Shown here: in pieces, positions 12,976 to 24,627 of the stretch
Numbering within the stretch: position 1 is the stretch's first letter
How the letters are laid out: each line of letters begins with the position of its first letter
From: Puccinia triticina
Lineage: Eukaryota; Basidiomycota; Pucciniomycetes; Pucciniales; Pucciniaceae
Reading direction: 5' to 3'
DNA length: 64,000 nt
Assembly (NCBI RefSeq): GCF_026914185.1
Contig: NC_070558.1
Coordinates: 372,001-436,000, forward strand
Translations under genes and position numbers: made by a program
The notes under the pieces: generated by a model
Seen by the model: only the letters and a program-made list of their open reading frames with translations
Told to the model about the DNA's origin: nothing
Database searches by the model: none

Positions 12976-14871
12976 ATGAGCATGGTCTCGCATGTCGAAA
13001 TATGTGAAGGCCTTACAGAAGATGGCCAGCCGACTCGAGTGATAAAAATCATTGAAATCTTTGTGAAGCAATCCACAGAACCCACGCAATCCACTGTTCA
13101 GCGCTCACCCTTCAAGGCAACCGGCCCGAATCACTTCGACTGCCTGCCTGATGAGTTGCTCGAACGCATCATGAACTTTGCTGGGATGACAAACGGCACC
13201 TCGGCCGCAATCAACATGGACCCTTACGAGGCGGGCTGGAAGGACGAAGAGGAAGTGATTCAGTAGGTTCCAGGACCGGCTTGCCCCTCCAAAATAATTT
13301 ATAATGACTTTTACTTGAGCTGACCCAGCAGTTGTCAATCTGGATTTACAGGGATGCGGTCGGCTTTAGGTCTTCGATGGGAACGCTTCGTCAGGTCTGC
13401 TGGCGGTTTTTCCGTCTGGCAACACCACTGTTCTTGAAACGCCTGGTGATCTGTGACGCGAACTGGGGCCATCGTCCGTTGGACCTGATCCTGAGACTCA
13501 GCAAACTCTTGGGTGCCACCCCGGCCCACGCATCTGTCACCGGGAAAGAACAGCCGGCGATCCGGCAGCATCTAGGGTCTCAAGTACCCTACGGCCACCA
13601 TGTCCGACAGCTAATTTTTTCCAATCGAACAATCCCGCCGAGATTGGTGTGCCAGTTACTCGAAACGATCCATTCCTTGCTTCCCAATCTCACCGCACTC
13701 GGAGGTCTCAGTCTGAGCCACATGCCGAGGTTACTGAGTCCGGCTATCCGCTTTCCTCGGCTGGTCTCGATCACCGGAATCGACTTGGCGGCGTCCTCAG
13801 AGCTCTGGACAGCAGGGCAGGACTACCCGGCAGATTCTGTGGAGACGCCGACGCTCATGGCCGGCCCGAACCAGTTCATCTCCCAGGAAGTCTTCCTCGG
13901 AATCTTGAACCATCATCCGCACATCTCCTACCTCTCTTGTCGCGGATTGCAGATCGATGAGGCCGGCGCAAACCGGCTCTCAGCCCTCTTACGCGCTAAC
14001 CAACTCGCGATCGCATTGTTGCCATCACCTCTACGCACCGGACAATTCATAGGACTCAAGATGTTACACATCGGGCTTAATTCTGTAATCGACCTCCAGC
14101 TCGTTAGACTATTACCTCATGTAGCACCCCATTTACAACAGTTTGTCAAAATAGTACCCTCAACCACCTAATCAATCCATACCCACTAGCTGACACATGG
14201 GCACTACATGTGTATGTGCGCTGACAGGTTGCACATCGATGCGGGGTGCAAACTGGAAGATAAATCGACAGACAGCTCTCGAGCCTGGTCGATGACCGAA
14301 CTCCTTGGGATGCTTCCTCGACTAACTCATCTGACCTTTATTGCTCAACGCAATCTGCCCAGTCGACATGGGTCGCTAGGGTGGGCATCGTCAAATGAGG
14401 TCCTCAGAGTAAGCTGTTTGCTTGGACTGATCTTGACCGAATGCTGATAGCTTCTCTCGCCCCCCCTACTACAACCATCCGATACCGTCTTCGCATTTTG
14501 CCTACTCTTCTTTTTTTTCAAATTAGTTTTCCCCTTGTGTCCAATCACTAAATCTTCGAATGGATTCGTTCACAACAGCCAATTTTTTTGACAGCCTTAA
14601 TGACGACTCGATGACTCTTCGCCAACTAAACGTCTGGCATCGACCGACGCTAAATCTGAACCCGGCTTCGGAGAGCTGGTCGATCATTTCGTTTGACTCT
14701 CCGCAGAAACTTCTCAAATTGGGTCACGCTGTCCGCACGATGAAGAAGGCCGGGCTCGAATGGCCAACGAACGAGAATCAGCAGAGGGATCTCTGGTTGA
14801 AGCTCAAGGCGTTGACAAATCTAGACTTGCTCGAAGAGCACAGGGTTGATAGCTCTTATGATGACCTCTGA
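12976..14871 (+). CDS. F-box protein
   Basis: Predicted substrate adaptor of an SCF ubiquitin ligase. The F-box lies around residues 50-130 and is split by the first intron: DCLPDELLERIM at the end of exon 1 and LRQVCWRFFRLATP at the start of exon 2. The rest is leucine-rich in the style of F-box proteins with divergent leucine-rich repeats (HLQQF, LPRLTHLTF, VQSLNLRM), without a strict repeat. Suggested exons keep frame: 12976-13262, 13352-14153, 14190-14408 and 14527-14871, about 550 residues. The second intron would be only 36 nt with this donor, or 46 nt if the donor at 14144 is used, so that junction is the weakest part. If it is not an intron the protein stops at 14171 and the rest is decayed. 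Confidence 0.68.
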
Positions 14872-15630
14872 AGTTGTGTTAGTTTTTCTACATCTTTCAA
14901 TCTGGAAATTCTACCATAGCGTTGTAACATTTACCCCAGCAAATCCTGATAACGCAACGACCTAAGAAACTGGCCAATCCCCCTTGACGAACGCCAACTC
15001 AATACATTTTATTTTCCCCTTATTCTCCCCTGTCAATTCATGTATATCGTTCTTTCCACTTCATTAGATAAATTAGATCATTTTGAGCAGTCCAAACCAC
15101 TTTTAATTTCATTAATGTTTTCTCCTTCGTTCTTGGCTTCTCAACCCCATGTCCATTTTATCTTACATGTTTGCCTCTCTTTTTATCTTCAATGATCCTC
15201 AATCGGAACCTTTCCATATTACTCCCTCCCTCCGGATCGCAAATTTCATTTTTCTGTCTACATATCTTATCATCAAAGTGCAAACGAGGCCAGTTCAACT
15301 TGAAAAATGATCATACAATTTTTATCACAAAGCTTCCGTCTGCTTCGTGATTGTTGAAAATGACAGGCTCCTAATATGATTTGTTTGATGAAAGTATATG
15401 CATTAACATATTAAAACTGGGATTATATTTTCCAATGTGAATTGTGAAACTTCATTTACTGCTGGTTTGCTAAATCATTAATCCAACTGTGCTGAAGTGA
15501 GGGTTGCTGTGTTCTGGGTTGGTGTTTTATGGTTCAGTGGGCACCCCTTTAAAAGCAACACACCAGTGTCAACTGCAAGTAACAACCATCTGTGAGCATG
15601 CATGGGATTGAACAGAGGACTAGGGTTAAG

Positions 15631-15674
15631 TGAAAAAACTCAAGAAACTGCTGCCAGTTGAACTGCAATATTAC
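15631..15674 (+). repeat. Inverted repeat, left arm
   Basis: This 44-bp stretch is the reverse complement, with two or three mismatches, of 16022-16064. Both share the core CAGCAGTTTCTTGAG on opposite strands. The arms are 347 bp apart. They may be the ends of a small non-autonomous element, but I could not define target-site duplications. Confidence 0.6.
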
Positions 15675-16021
15675 AAAGTGATGAATTTTCAGCTGAGGCC
15701 GGGGGAAGAAGAAGGAAAAACAGGCCTGAGGAGGAAAGCTCAAGGCTGGGAACAAAACAAGGAAGCCCAAGAAGGGGCTAAGCTGCTTAGCTGTGAAGGG
15801 GAAAAAAGGCCCCTCACTACAAGAGACTCTCAGGTCTCAGGGAACAGGTACAGGCACTGATGAATTTTCATTCCTTGTCTGTCCGGATATTTAAGCTCTT
15901 ACAAATGTGGGACAAGATGTGGGACAGAAGGCGGAGATGAATATGCACCTGGAAGGAGAAGGGAATGAGTGACAGGCAATGGACTGGGAAAGAAGAGAGG
16001 GAGAGACTTGAAAGCGCCTTT

Positions 16022-16064
16022 GTAATATTGCAGGCCAACTGGCAGCAGTTTCTTGAGTTTTTTT
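16022..16064 (-). repeat. Inverted repeat, right arm
   Basis: Partner of 15631-15674 in opposite orientation; see that entry. Similarity does not continue clearly outside the arms. Confidence 0.6.
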
Positions 16065-19000
16065 CACAGTGGTTTAGTTGGAAGGTGGACAGTCATACTG
16101 AAAAACACAATGGAAACCATGAACCCTGGAAGTTATTTCCCTCAAACTGTTGGCAGCTTGCCTCAAAAAGCATGCCACTAAGTGAGAGGTGTGTTTTCTC
16201 AACAACTGGGGGAAATGGTGGGCAAGAAAACAAGCCTGAGACAGAAAGCTTACACAGCCTTCTCTCCAAAGGCTCACATTTCAAGTTGTCCAGATGGCCT
16301 GAGTATTTGGTGAATCTTATGATAGTTTTGAGCAAATTTTCCTCTCAAAAAAATTCTAAAGGTATCTTCCAGGTATCTCGGAAATGACTGGTCCAAAAAT
16401 GTCACATTCCTCTGAAGTTGTAAATTATAGCCTGGTGTTGAAATTTTATCATAGCTCAAAATTTACACAATATTACTTCAGAGGGGATGGAGAAAAAAAA
16501 ATGATATTGAAGCTTCCCTAAATGGCAAACTTAAAAAATTCCCTTTGGGGGTGAACTCCCAAAGCAAGCCTGCATCAGGAGGGACTTACCCCTTAGCTCC
16601 CCAAACTTGCACACCAAGAATGGATTTTCAAGGTATTTTGTTTATTTTTTCTACAGCTCACCCACCACATTGACTCCTTGTTTATTAGCTCAATGTCATT
16701 AGAACATGCTGGAGAAAAGGGTACAGATGTTTACATCTCCCTTCTTGTGGAGAGAAAAATGTGGAAACTGTGTTGTTGAGCACAGACCCTTTCCGTGCAA
16801 AATCCTCATTTTGCGTATATTTAAAGATTTTTTTTGGGCCAGAAGGAATGTTGTGAAGTTACCCAAATTCTGTAGGTTGGACAGGCACAAGCTAGTCTTT
16901 CACCTAAGCAACTTTATTCCAAAGAAAGACATGGAAGCAAGGAATTACAGAAGTTTGAAAACTCCTGCCACCTAAATTTAGAATCTTGCCCCTGCAAAAA
17001 GGGGCATTAAGACACAAGTCCCTCCTGCTGAGGGCTGTTGGAGGCTCACTTTGCAAGACACACACCCGCAACAGCAAGGGACTTTGTTGAGTTCACCTAA
17101 AGGAGATTTAGCCATTTTTTATTGGGTGATATGGGGGGCTCTCCATTCCTGTACACAGCGGCTCAAACCCAACCCCCTGGGGGCAGTTTCCTAGGTGGCC
17201 TTGTGACCCAGAAAAAAAAAAGGTGGGTCATGGGGGTGATTTGTAACTTCATGCTCCTCTGGTGCCCTGACAGACTACAATACACTGCTGGGTCCCCCCA
17301 AATGTGTGAAAGACAGTTGAATAGGGGTGCAGAATTATGACACCAACTTGGGCCAGCTTGAGGCTAACAGGGGACCTTGGGGTCACCATTGCCAAAAAAC
17401 AACTTGCCAGAATAACTCAAACACCTAGCATCCAAAAATGAATTATCAGGAGTCCTGTTCTGAAAACTGCACCACACACTTAATGCTTAGGATTTCTGCA
17501 TAATTATAAGTTTTCCTTACACATTTGAAAGTTCAGTGCATTTTGCAACATTTTCAGGGAAAAATCATGAAAAGTCAAAAAAGAAGAGTTGTTTTCTTGT
17601 GCCCTTGAATGGCAAAGAATTTTTGGAGCTAGTTGTGGGAAGATGAAAAGAAATTTAGCCTATGCAGAACTTGTCTTGTTGATGGAAGCGACCCACTGTG
17701 TGGCAATGTTGTTGACTTGCAGGGGTCACAGACATTGGTGGCCCATGTAGGTGGCTATGAGGGGGTGAAACCCCACCAGTGATGCCCTTGGGGCACCTTA
17801 GATATTATAGGGCCCCTGGGGTGCAACAGCCCAATATTCACCAGGGCAGCAACCAGTGGCGCCCCCAGGCCGGCGTAAAGCTCCAAAGTGTTTCTGAGAA
17901 ACGTTTTCTGAGTTCAGAAAGGGATATAGGAGGGAACCTCTGCTTTTCCTGGGTCGCTAGACACTAAAACAAGCCCCCCAATGTTGGATTGGAAGGTTTA
18001 ATGTGGTGATGGTGGAGATGTATCAAAAGATAGCCTACATTGAGCAGGTGTCTTAGGGATTATGGGTGATGTAACTGTTGTTGAGTGACTTGTAAGTTGA
18101 TATGATCCTTGTGTTGCCACAAAGGGGTTGTGGAACACCCTGGCAGAGGGTTTACTGGTGAGTGAGTACTTAGTAGAGTTGTGATGTGTATGTAATAGGG
18201 GGGTTCACAATTGAAATTTAGGACCCATTTTAAGGTTTTTATGAACATATTTTTGAAAATTGGATACACCAAACAGTGTGGTAGACAAAAGTGGGAAAAT
18301 AAAAAAGGTTTTTTCTATGCCACATAATTACTCATACTAGACCTCAAGATACCACAAAATGGACCCCAGAAATGGATTCTACGGCCAATCTCACCCCTAG
18401 TCACCACTGGAAGCACCCCTGGGCCCCCTCTAGTGTGGAAGTTACACCTCATGGACACCTATCACACGGCCAGCCCCAGTAACCCAGCTGTCACCTGCCT
18501 CAACCCAAGTTTCACAGTAGTACACTTATACAAATCACAGGATACAAAGTACATCTCCCTGTTAGGCTACACTCATTACATATTAGCTAAATACACTCCT
18601 TTATATACATAGTATGACATCATTTACACTGTTTCTGCAGCCTGAGACTTTGTGTATACAATAACACCAGGCATGCTTGGGGGGCACTCCCCTGGGAGTG
18701 CCTTACATTGAATTTCTTTGATAACTCAGTGCAATGTCTACTGCATCATATGTGTAATCAGACATGAAAAGATACACAAGTATATATGAAGTATCCATAA
18801 CTCAGCTGGAACTCTTCTGTAACTCAGTAGTAACTAAACTGGACCACAGAACAAAGTGTCTGTAAAAAAAGTTTAACTAAAGTTTAAAGCACCACTCACA
18901 CATTGTTTGTACCCAAGGGTGAAGTCAATCTGAATGGTGTTGGAACGATTTCATCCTCTTGTACCTGTTGCTGTGGCCTCAACAGAATGTGATTGGTTTG

Positions 19001-19046
19001 TGATTTGTCACCCTATTTTACGTGTGGACAATAGGGTGACAAGCCA
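19001..19046. repeat. Palindrome P1 of the TGATTTGTCACCC family
   Basis: A 46-bp imperfect palindrome starting TGATTTGTCACCCTATT and ending AATAGGGTGACAAGCCA. Further members lie at 19135-19161/27650-27672 (split by the retrotransposon), 27760-27805, 27823-27861, 27960-28008 and 28095-28140. The P1-P2 spacer is the reverse complement of the spacers on the far side, so arms and spacers alternate in orientation. Confidence 0.75.
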
Positions 19047-19157
19047 TAGTCCATTAGGGCAGTCACAGCTAAATATTTCTTAAATTTTACCCTCATTTAC
19101 TCAGCAGAAACCCCCCTCTGGTATGAAAAGTTTCTGATTTGTCACCCTATTGTACGC

Positions 19158-19161
19158 GCGT
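19158..19161. other. Left target-site duplication of the LTR retrotransposon (GCGT)
   Basis: GCGT precedes the left LTR and is repeated directly after the right LTR at 27650-27653. Removing the element and one GCGT rebuilds a continuous palindrome with the central GTACGCGCGTAC, the same centre seen in the intact copy at 27960-28008. This confirms both element borders. Confidence 0.8.
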
Positions 19162-20033
19162 TATGGACTCCTGTCAGGTCTGAGCTGAGGCAGTCTGTTG
19201 AGGGGAAGGTGCTGAGTGCTGCCCTCGTCGGTGGTCCTGCAAAGTATTTGGGTACGGGTCAAAAGATGTGATAGCGGTGGCGAGGGGATTTGTTGAGAGG
19301 GAACGAGGGAGTTGGAATACCCTCGGCGGTATTGGTTGGGTAGAAAAGCTCGGAAAGAGGAAAGAAAAACGCTAAAAGAAGCCGGCGCGGTCGTCGGAGT
19401 ATCAGGGGGTGATTAGATGAAGGGAGGAACTCAGAAGACTTGGGTACTCAAACTCAAAAGAAGATGCGGAAATGGATCGACACCATCCGGGATCAATAAA
19501 CTCAGAAAACGTGATGATATCTTGTTCCTTATGGGGGGGAGACCAGAATACCATGCGGATCCCTCCTCCAAGTTCGGCTGAACTTGGAGTCAGGGCCGCG
19601 ACATGCCGCGCGACGAGCCCTCGTGCCCGCCGCGCCCCTACAACTAAGATGAGCAGAGGAAGAAAGAGAACAACCAAAGAGACAAAAACCGAAAAAAAAG
19701 GTTGAGGAAACAAACAAAACCAAAACAAAACTGCCACCAACTCAACCATCCAACGCGCGCAAGGAAGAAACATAAAAAGAAAAACATATGTAACAAAATA
19801 ATAAAAGAAAGAGAAATCAAAGACAAAACAAACCAACACAAAGAAAGGGAAAGGAGAAAAGAAACAAAAAAAAAGAAAAGAAATGAAGGAAAAGAGGGAG
19901 AGAGAAATTAGAACAGGAGCCTGGAAAGATCTTGAGGATGTTGCTCGCGCCGCCTGCCGGGAATTGAGTGTCTTGATGATCTTGAGGCCTTGTTCCTAGT
20001 GTCTTGACCCTGAGTACGCGCCAGAACCCCACA
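19162..20033 (-). repeat. Left LTR (3' LTR of the element)
   Basis: 872 bp, matching 26792-27649 along its whole length with about a dozen substitutions and one length difference in the purine-rich A/G tract (about 19860-19890). It ends next to a purine-rich tract on the minus strand. The short open frames in it, rich in Phe and Leu on one strand and Lys on the other, come from the A-rich composition and are not genes. Confidence 0.95.
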
Positions 20034-20042
20034 TCTCCTCCC
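20034..20042 (-). promoter_or_regulatory. Polypurine tract of the retrotransposon
   Basis: On the minus strand the nine bases GGGAGGAGA directly precede the TGTGGGG start of the 3' LTR, as expected for the plus-strand primer of reverse transcription. Position and composition support the call. Confidence 0.7.
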
Positions 20043-20121
20043 AGGTTGCAGTCTGTCCCTAGACTGCGCGCCATTCCTCGCCTACATGCTGTTGGACCAA
20101 AAAAGGAAAACCAAGACGGAG

Positions 20122-20216
20122 TGGCTCACAGAGTGGCATGTAATGTTTTGACGCGCGTAGAGAACCCTCGAGATGCATACACATGGGAGGACTTACTTTT
20201 GTCCTTGCCCCTTCTC
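20122..20216 (-). repeat. Internal retrotransposon cassette, copy A (after integrase)
   Basis: About 95 bp that recurs at 23795-23896 and 26465-26563, with a shorter fourth copy at 23431-23467. Shared blocks on the plus strand are GGCTCACA, GTGGCA, GTAATG, GTAGAGA and GGACTTACTT. In element sense it contains AAAGTAAGTCC inside a small hairpin. See the findings. Confidence 0.75.
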
Positions 20217-21377
20217 ACGGAAGTAGTACTTCTTAACCTGGTCAGCCGCAAATCGCCTCTTGAGCTCGGTGCCGTCCAACTTGGCTAAAATGTAGGAGCC
20301 TCCTTCAACTTGGCGGACAACACGGTAAGGCCCGTTTCACCTATTAGCAAACAACTGGCCTCACTGTATCTCCAGTGACCGATTATAGGCCATAACCATC
20401 TCGCCCGGCTCAAGTGCGTCGCGAAGCCTGTCAGAGCGCTTGTCCGCCCAGTATCTGACCGAATCATTTCGTGCTTCCATCATTTTGCGATAGGCAATGC
20501 CGCGGGTTTCTTCGCTGCGCTCGAGTTGCAGGGATCTAGCCACCAGAAGGTCCGCCGTAGTGCGCACTGATTCCCACTCGACACCGAGGTAAGACTCCAT
20601 TTCCAAATCAATTGGCAAGACCGCTCGCTGCCCAAAGACCAACTCGTACGGCGCGTAGCCTGTTGTGCGCTTTGTTGAGACCCGGTCCGCAAAGAGGACC
20701 AGTGGAAGAAACTTGCGGCAATTTTTGCCGCTCTTGCTGGCTAATTTGACCAACGCTGCCTTCAAAGGTGCGTGCCCTTGCTTGACCATACCCTGTCCTT
20801 CCGGGTAATAAGGAGTGGAAACCCGATGTTGTCCCGGCAAAGCCCAAAGCATCTTGGCCAGCGCACCTCCGAATTCTGAACCGCCGTCCGTTGAATAGGC
20901 TTGAGCAGGGCCGTAACGCATCGTCCAATGCTCCTGAAGGAAAGAGGCCACCGCCTTGGAGGTCAAGTTGTTCAGAATTTTGGCTTCTACCCAGCCCGAA
21001 AAATCATTGCGTGCCACAATAAGGTACTTAGCTCTGCTGGCCTTCAAATGCACCGCATCCATGGCCACTCGACCAAAAACCGTTGATTCTCCAGTTGGGT
21101 AACGCTGCTCCAGAGGTCTTCGAAGACTGCGCCGCTGACAGGTGTCGCAACTCTGACACCAACGCGCCACGGATTGCTTCAAAGAGGGCCACCAAAAACG
21201 CTCAGAAACTCTTCGATAGGTCTCTGTCACCCCGCGGTGACCCAAATCCTTGTGTAGCTGCCGAAGGACTTCCTCTTGCTTCGACGGAATTGTGATGACT
21301 GTTCGCGGGAGAGGACTTCCTCTCTTCATGAGTCTTCCATTCTGAACAAAGAAATCCAACAACTTTCTCTTCAAAGC
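20213..21377 (-). pseudogene. Retrotransposon integrase, inactivated
   Basis: The integrase part of pol. The zinc-binding region is present (HKDLGHRG and CQSCDTC), followed by the core with the first Asp in AMDAVHLKA and the second in STDGGSEFGG. Where the family has a catalytic Glu (usually VERGH) this copy has VKQGH, so the acid is replaced by Lys. Downstream TGYAPYELVFGQ and LPIDLE are typical. The frame then meets TGA at 20361-20363 and again a few codons later, in each case where a Trp codon would fit (QWGQLF and RWNGPY are the likely originals), before the conserved end GPYRVVRQVEGG. These lesions are G to A changes in the coding sense. Confidence 0.88.
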
Positions 21378-23065
21378 TCAGAACTCCTCGGCGGCCATCC
21401 CCTTGGGTTTAATCAAGTTGGTTAGAAACTGCTCCATTTGGCGCCAACAACCTTCCTGGTATCCCCTGTACTTGTCCATCCGAGCCGGAAAAGAGCACAC
21501 CGGCCGGATCAAAGGGGCTCCCTCGTCAAAGTCTGAGGGAGGGTCGGATTCCTCGTCACCTTGTGGACGCCGTGACAAGCCGTCCGGCATAGTGAAAGAT
21601 TTGCCGGGACAATGGACAACGTCAAAGGAGAACAGCTGTATGAAAGATACCCAACGCGTCATCGGCGCATTGGGCAAAATCGGAGCGTTGATCATTTGAA
21701 CCAGGGACTGAGCGTCCCCCTGTAGCTCGAAATGCTGCCCCCACAATACCGTTTGAAGCTTCTTCAGTATCCGGGCGACGCCACATAGCTCAAGCTTTGC
21801 CTGCGAATATTGTGACTCCACACCCGAGAAGAGCAGAGACTCGTAAAGCACCGGACGATCCAGACCATTCAAGTCTTCCTGGGCAAGCACCGCGCCCGCG
21901 GCGTGAAAGCTAGAATCCACCGCGAGCTTGAGCTTCCCAGCATCCGGACCATAGTCAATCTTGACCAAAACAATGTCTTTCCCAACAATATTCTTGAGTT
22001 CCTGGAAGGCCTGCTCGCATTCCTCGGTCCAATGCCATTCTGAATCCTTGCGCGTCAGTTGGCGGAGGGGAAGGCAGATCTGAGACAATGATGGAATGAA
22101 AATTCGAACGTAGACGACGACACCCAGGAAACCTCGCACTTCGGTCGCGCTGACGGGAGTTGGCCATGACACAATCTTGTTGACTTTACTGACCACCATT
22201 TTCCTGCCCTCTTTACAAACCACGTGGCCCACAATTTCTAAAGCAGGAACGCAGGCCGCCAGCTTTGATGCAGAAACCGTCAGACCGGATTCCTCAATCC
22301 GAAAAAGAATGCGCTCTAGAACCTCGGCATACTCCCAAATGAAGCGCCGAATTCCACGATGCCAGGACAGAAGCTCGCCGCCGTAGTCAGATTTTGGGCC
22401 TTTGATTCCCCCATTGTTGATGAAGATGCCGGCATGCTCGGGGATCTCGTCTTGTAGTATCCAAACCATTTGCGCTTGGTAGACGGCTACTGAGTTTGTG
22501 GCTCCTTGGGGAAGTCGGGTCAACTGGAACCGACCTAGAGGCGTGTCGAAAGTAGTCAAAGGCCAAGAAATGGGGTGTAGTGCGCGCTCGTCGTAGCCGC
22601 CCATAATATCCCCAAGGCCGTAACACGCGCGGCCCGAGAAAGACTCAACAAATTCCTCTGTAGCCGGAGGAACCCCAGCGTCCCAAATCGTCACCTTATT
22701 CAGCGGTTGCAGATCATGTACTACCCTGAGTTTGCCGTTTCCTTTTAGAACACAGAAGACGGGGCTAGAGTAGCTTGACGTCGACTGTTTGTATAGACCA
22801 TTTTGAACTCTTTCCCGGATGATGCGGATATACTCCTCAATCTTGGCGGCTGGAATTGGAATCTTTCCCTTCTGCCACGGTTCATGTTTGATGACGGGGA
22901 TGATATAAGGGAGTCCGTAGGTCCCCTTCAGCAGTCCACGCTCATCCTCGGTGAAGGCAATGCAAGGTTGCGTTCCGCCAGGACGTTCTTGATCAAAGAC
23001 AACTCGTCCGGGTAGAGCCAGCCCTCTGGGCCAAAGTTAACCACCAAAAGGCGCTCCTCCGTTAC
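21378..23065 (-). pseudogene. Retrotransposon reverse transcriptase and RNase H, inactivated
   Basis: The RT starts around FGPEGWLYPDEL, then a one-base frameshift near 22950 moves it into the frame reading FTEDERGLLK and IIPVIKHEPWQKG. The palm has LRVVHDLQPLNK, the first catalytic Asp in GDIMGGYDE and FQLTRLPQGATNS. The catalytic FIDD motif reads FINN, so both metal-binding Asp are Asn (codons AAC AAT). RNase H follows (LAVDSSFHAAGAVLAQE, ELCGV) and ends in HCPGKSFTMPDGLSR. An in-frame TGA at 21378-21380 separates it from integrase. The fold is easily recognised, but this copy cannot encode an active polymerase. Confidence 0.9.
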
Positions 23066-23430
23066 TCAACCCTTGGGTACAAACGTCCCGGCTAGAGAGT
23101 GAGATAAGCCTTGATACGGGTCGCGTGAAAGAGGCGGGCAGCGAAGCGGAGGGTTCAATTCCTGAGGCATTGGCTGATTCACCGGTTTGACCTTCTTGGC
23201 GACGGGTTTGTACTTGGCCGCCAACGCCAAGTAGCCACCCTCCTTCCATGATCGCACCAAGTCCACCTGCGCGCCGTACTGGAGCCCGCAATCCAGAAGA
23301 AGACATGTCTGATGCTCTCCCCAACTCCCGAATGCTGCCTTATCTGAAAATGAGAGTCCAGCCGGGAATTTTTCGCTCACGTATGTGGCACGGGGCAGGG
23401 TTTTCGACAATTGGGGAGCATCGCGCCTCA

Positions 23431-23467
23431 GAGGTGCATATTGGGAGGAACTTACTTTGTTACTCCC
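23431..23467 (-). repeat. Internal retrotransposon cassette, short fourth copy
   Basis: Only the GAGGTGC...GGAACTTACTTTG part is kept. In element sense it forms GGGAG - loop with CAAAGTAAG - CTCCC. It matches the hairpin end of the three longer copies. Confidence 0.55.
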
Positions 23468-23794
23468 AATCCTCTGCCGTATCTCGGAATCCTGTTTACC
23501 GACTTGAACCTCTGTTCCCAAAGAAATTAGTTTACCCTTGTCTCGGAGGCCGTCATAAGACGTAAATAGTTTTCCCTCTTTGCGGAGGAGGAGTAGTTTA
23601 ATCTCTTCGCGGAGACAATCGCGGATTGAATCTTGAGCCTTCTCCAGAGCTGAGAATTGAGAATTAACTGAGGGTTCCCGTGATGGGGCTGAGGCCTCCT
23701 TGACATGAAACGAGGATAGTTTATTCTCTTCTCGGAGACGGCGATCCGAGCTTGGAAGGTTGACAACACTGGGAAACAAACCGGGCGTGCAGGG

Positions 23795-23896
23795 GCGGCT
23801 CACAACGTGGCAAGTAATGTTTTGACGCGTGTAGAGATACCCTGGAGGTGCACTATGGATGGGACTTACTTCTGTCTCTCCTGTGCCCCGCGGCAT
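23795..23896 (-). repeat. Internal retrotransposon cassette, copy B (linker)
   Basis: About 100 bp aligned with copies at 20122-20216 and 26465-26563; shared blocks include GGCTCACA, TAATGTTTTGACGCG (with copy A) and CTGTGCCCCGC (with copy C). Confidence 0.75.
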
Positions 23897-24144
23897 ATCC
23901 CTTTCCTTCCCTCTCGCGCCTCTCCTAGTGTACAACTGAGACTTGAAACTGAAATAAAACTGAAAGCTGATCTTCTTTTTGACGTTTTTGATTATCTGTA
24001 AATGTTTTTCGGATTTGCTGATTTGATGATTGGATGAAGAATTGAAAAGAAAATTGGGCCAATGATACTCTGAAAGATAAGTTGATTCGACGGCAAGAGT
24101 TTGAGCATCTAGATTAAAACTGCCGAGAACCGAACCAACTGTGC

Positions 24145-24537
24145 TCATAAAAAAGGATGTTCTTCCAAAGGATCCTTGGGGAACCGCGCCACATGAGTAA
24201 GCACAGCCTTACGACCATGACCCGGAAAATCACGCTCCCATCGTCCAGAGCCAGTCAAGCACAGCAAAACCTTGATGCTGCGGCCTGAAGCGTCCGGAAC
24301 AATGAGCTTCTTGCCAGTTTGCAATGAGAACGCCAAAGTTGCCGCTACATCCATCAAGAACGGTCGACCGAGGATCAACGGCCCGTCCATTTTTGTAATC
24401 CAGAAATGACACGTCTTGACCAAAGTTTTGCTGATCCGTATCGGAACGTCTTCAGCCACTCCCATCAGCTCGCATGCTTGGTTGTTGATGCCGTAGACCG
24501 CCTGTAGAGGTAGTATATGTTGGTACACCTCACACCT
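24145..24537 (-). pseudogene. Retrotransposon aspartic protease, second half
   Basis: Encodes the back half of the retroviral-type protease: AVYGINNQACELMG, VPIRIS and DGPLILGRPFL followed by hydrophobic residues. The first half, with the catalytic VDSGSQLNLIS, is at the end of the gag frame around 24660-24750. The two halves are separated by a tRNA-like insertion with a stop codon, so no continuous protease is made. Confidence 0.82.
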
Positions 24538-24609
24538 GTGGATATAGCTCAACGGTAGAGCAACCCAGCATGCATCGGGGAGATGCGGGTTCGATTCCCC
24601 CTGTCCGCA
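24538..24609 (+). tRNA. tRNA-like sequence inserted in the retrotransposon protease
   Basis: 72 nt with most of a cloverleaf. The acceptor stem GTGGATA/TGTCCGC pairs fully with G-T wobbles, the D-arm is GCTC-AACGGTA-GAGC, and the T-arm is GCGGG-TTCGATT-CCCCC with one mismatch, followed by discriminator A. The internal Pol III boxes are near consensus (A box TAGCTCAACGG, B box GGTTCGATTCC), and a TTTT stop lies at about 24616. The anticodon stem is weak (CCCAG/CGGGG with one mismatch) and the loop CATGCAT lacks the usual T33, so the isotype is uncertain; Ala-TGC is one reading. It may be a tRNA pseudogene or the head of a short tRNA-derived SINE. It lies on the strand opposite to the element. 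Confidence 0.6.
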
Positions 24610-24627
24610 CTATTCCTTTTACTCGCT

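Larger units (their letters stand above)
14872..19000. other. Repeat-derived, AT-rich region without a recognisable gene
   Basis: About 4 kb. Short open frames occur on both strands but none resembles a protein family or carries paired splice sites with conservation. The composition, an internal inverted repeat (15631-15674 with 16022-16064) and a stretch near 18188-18250 that recurs inverted near 30220-30280 mark it as old transposon debris flanking the retrotransposon island. Confidence 0.55.
23066..24148 (-). pseudogene. Retrotransposon protease-to-RT linker region
   Basis: An open frame of about 360 codons between protease and RT whose last third (KYKPVAKKVKPVNQPM, RDPYQG) is the hydrophilic linker seen in related rust elements. 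The middle repeats a charged pattern (LREENKL, LREEIKL, LRDKGKL). On the DNA level this is a degenerate repeat of about 30-50 bp between 23520 and 23760. Cassette copy B and the short fourth copy lie inside. Its start ATG overlaps the stop of the protease frame (ATGA). Confidence 0.6.

Noticed and set aside
19402..19839. 145-codon frame, repeated at 27032-27469, looking like a membrane protein
   Set aside because: It lies inside the LTRs; the Phe/Leu/Val runs come from the purine-rich strand read in antisense.
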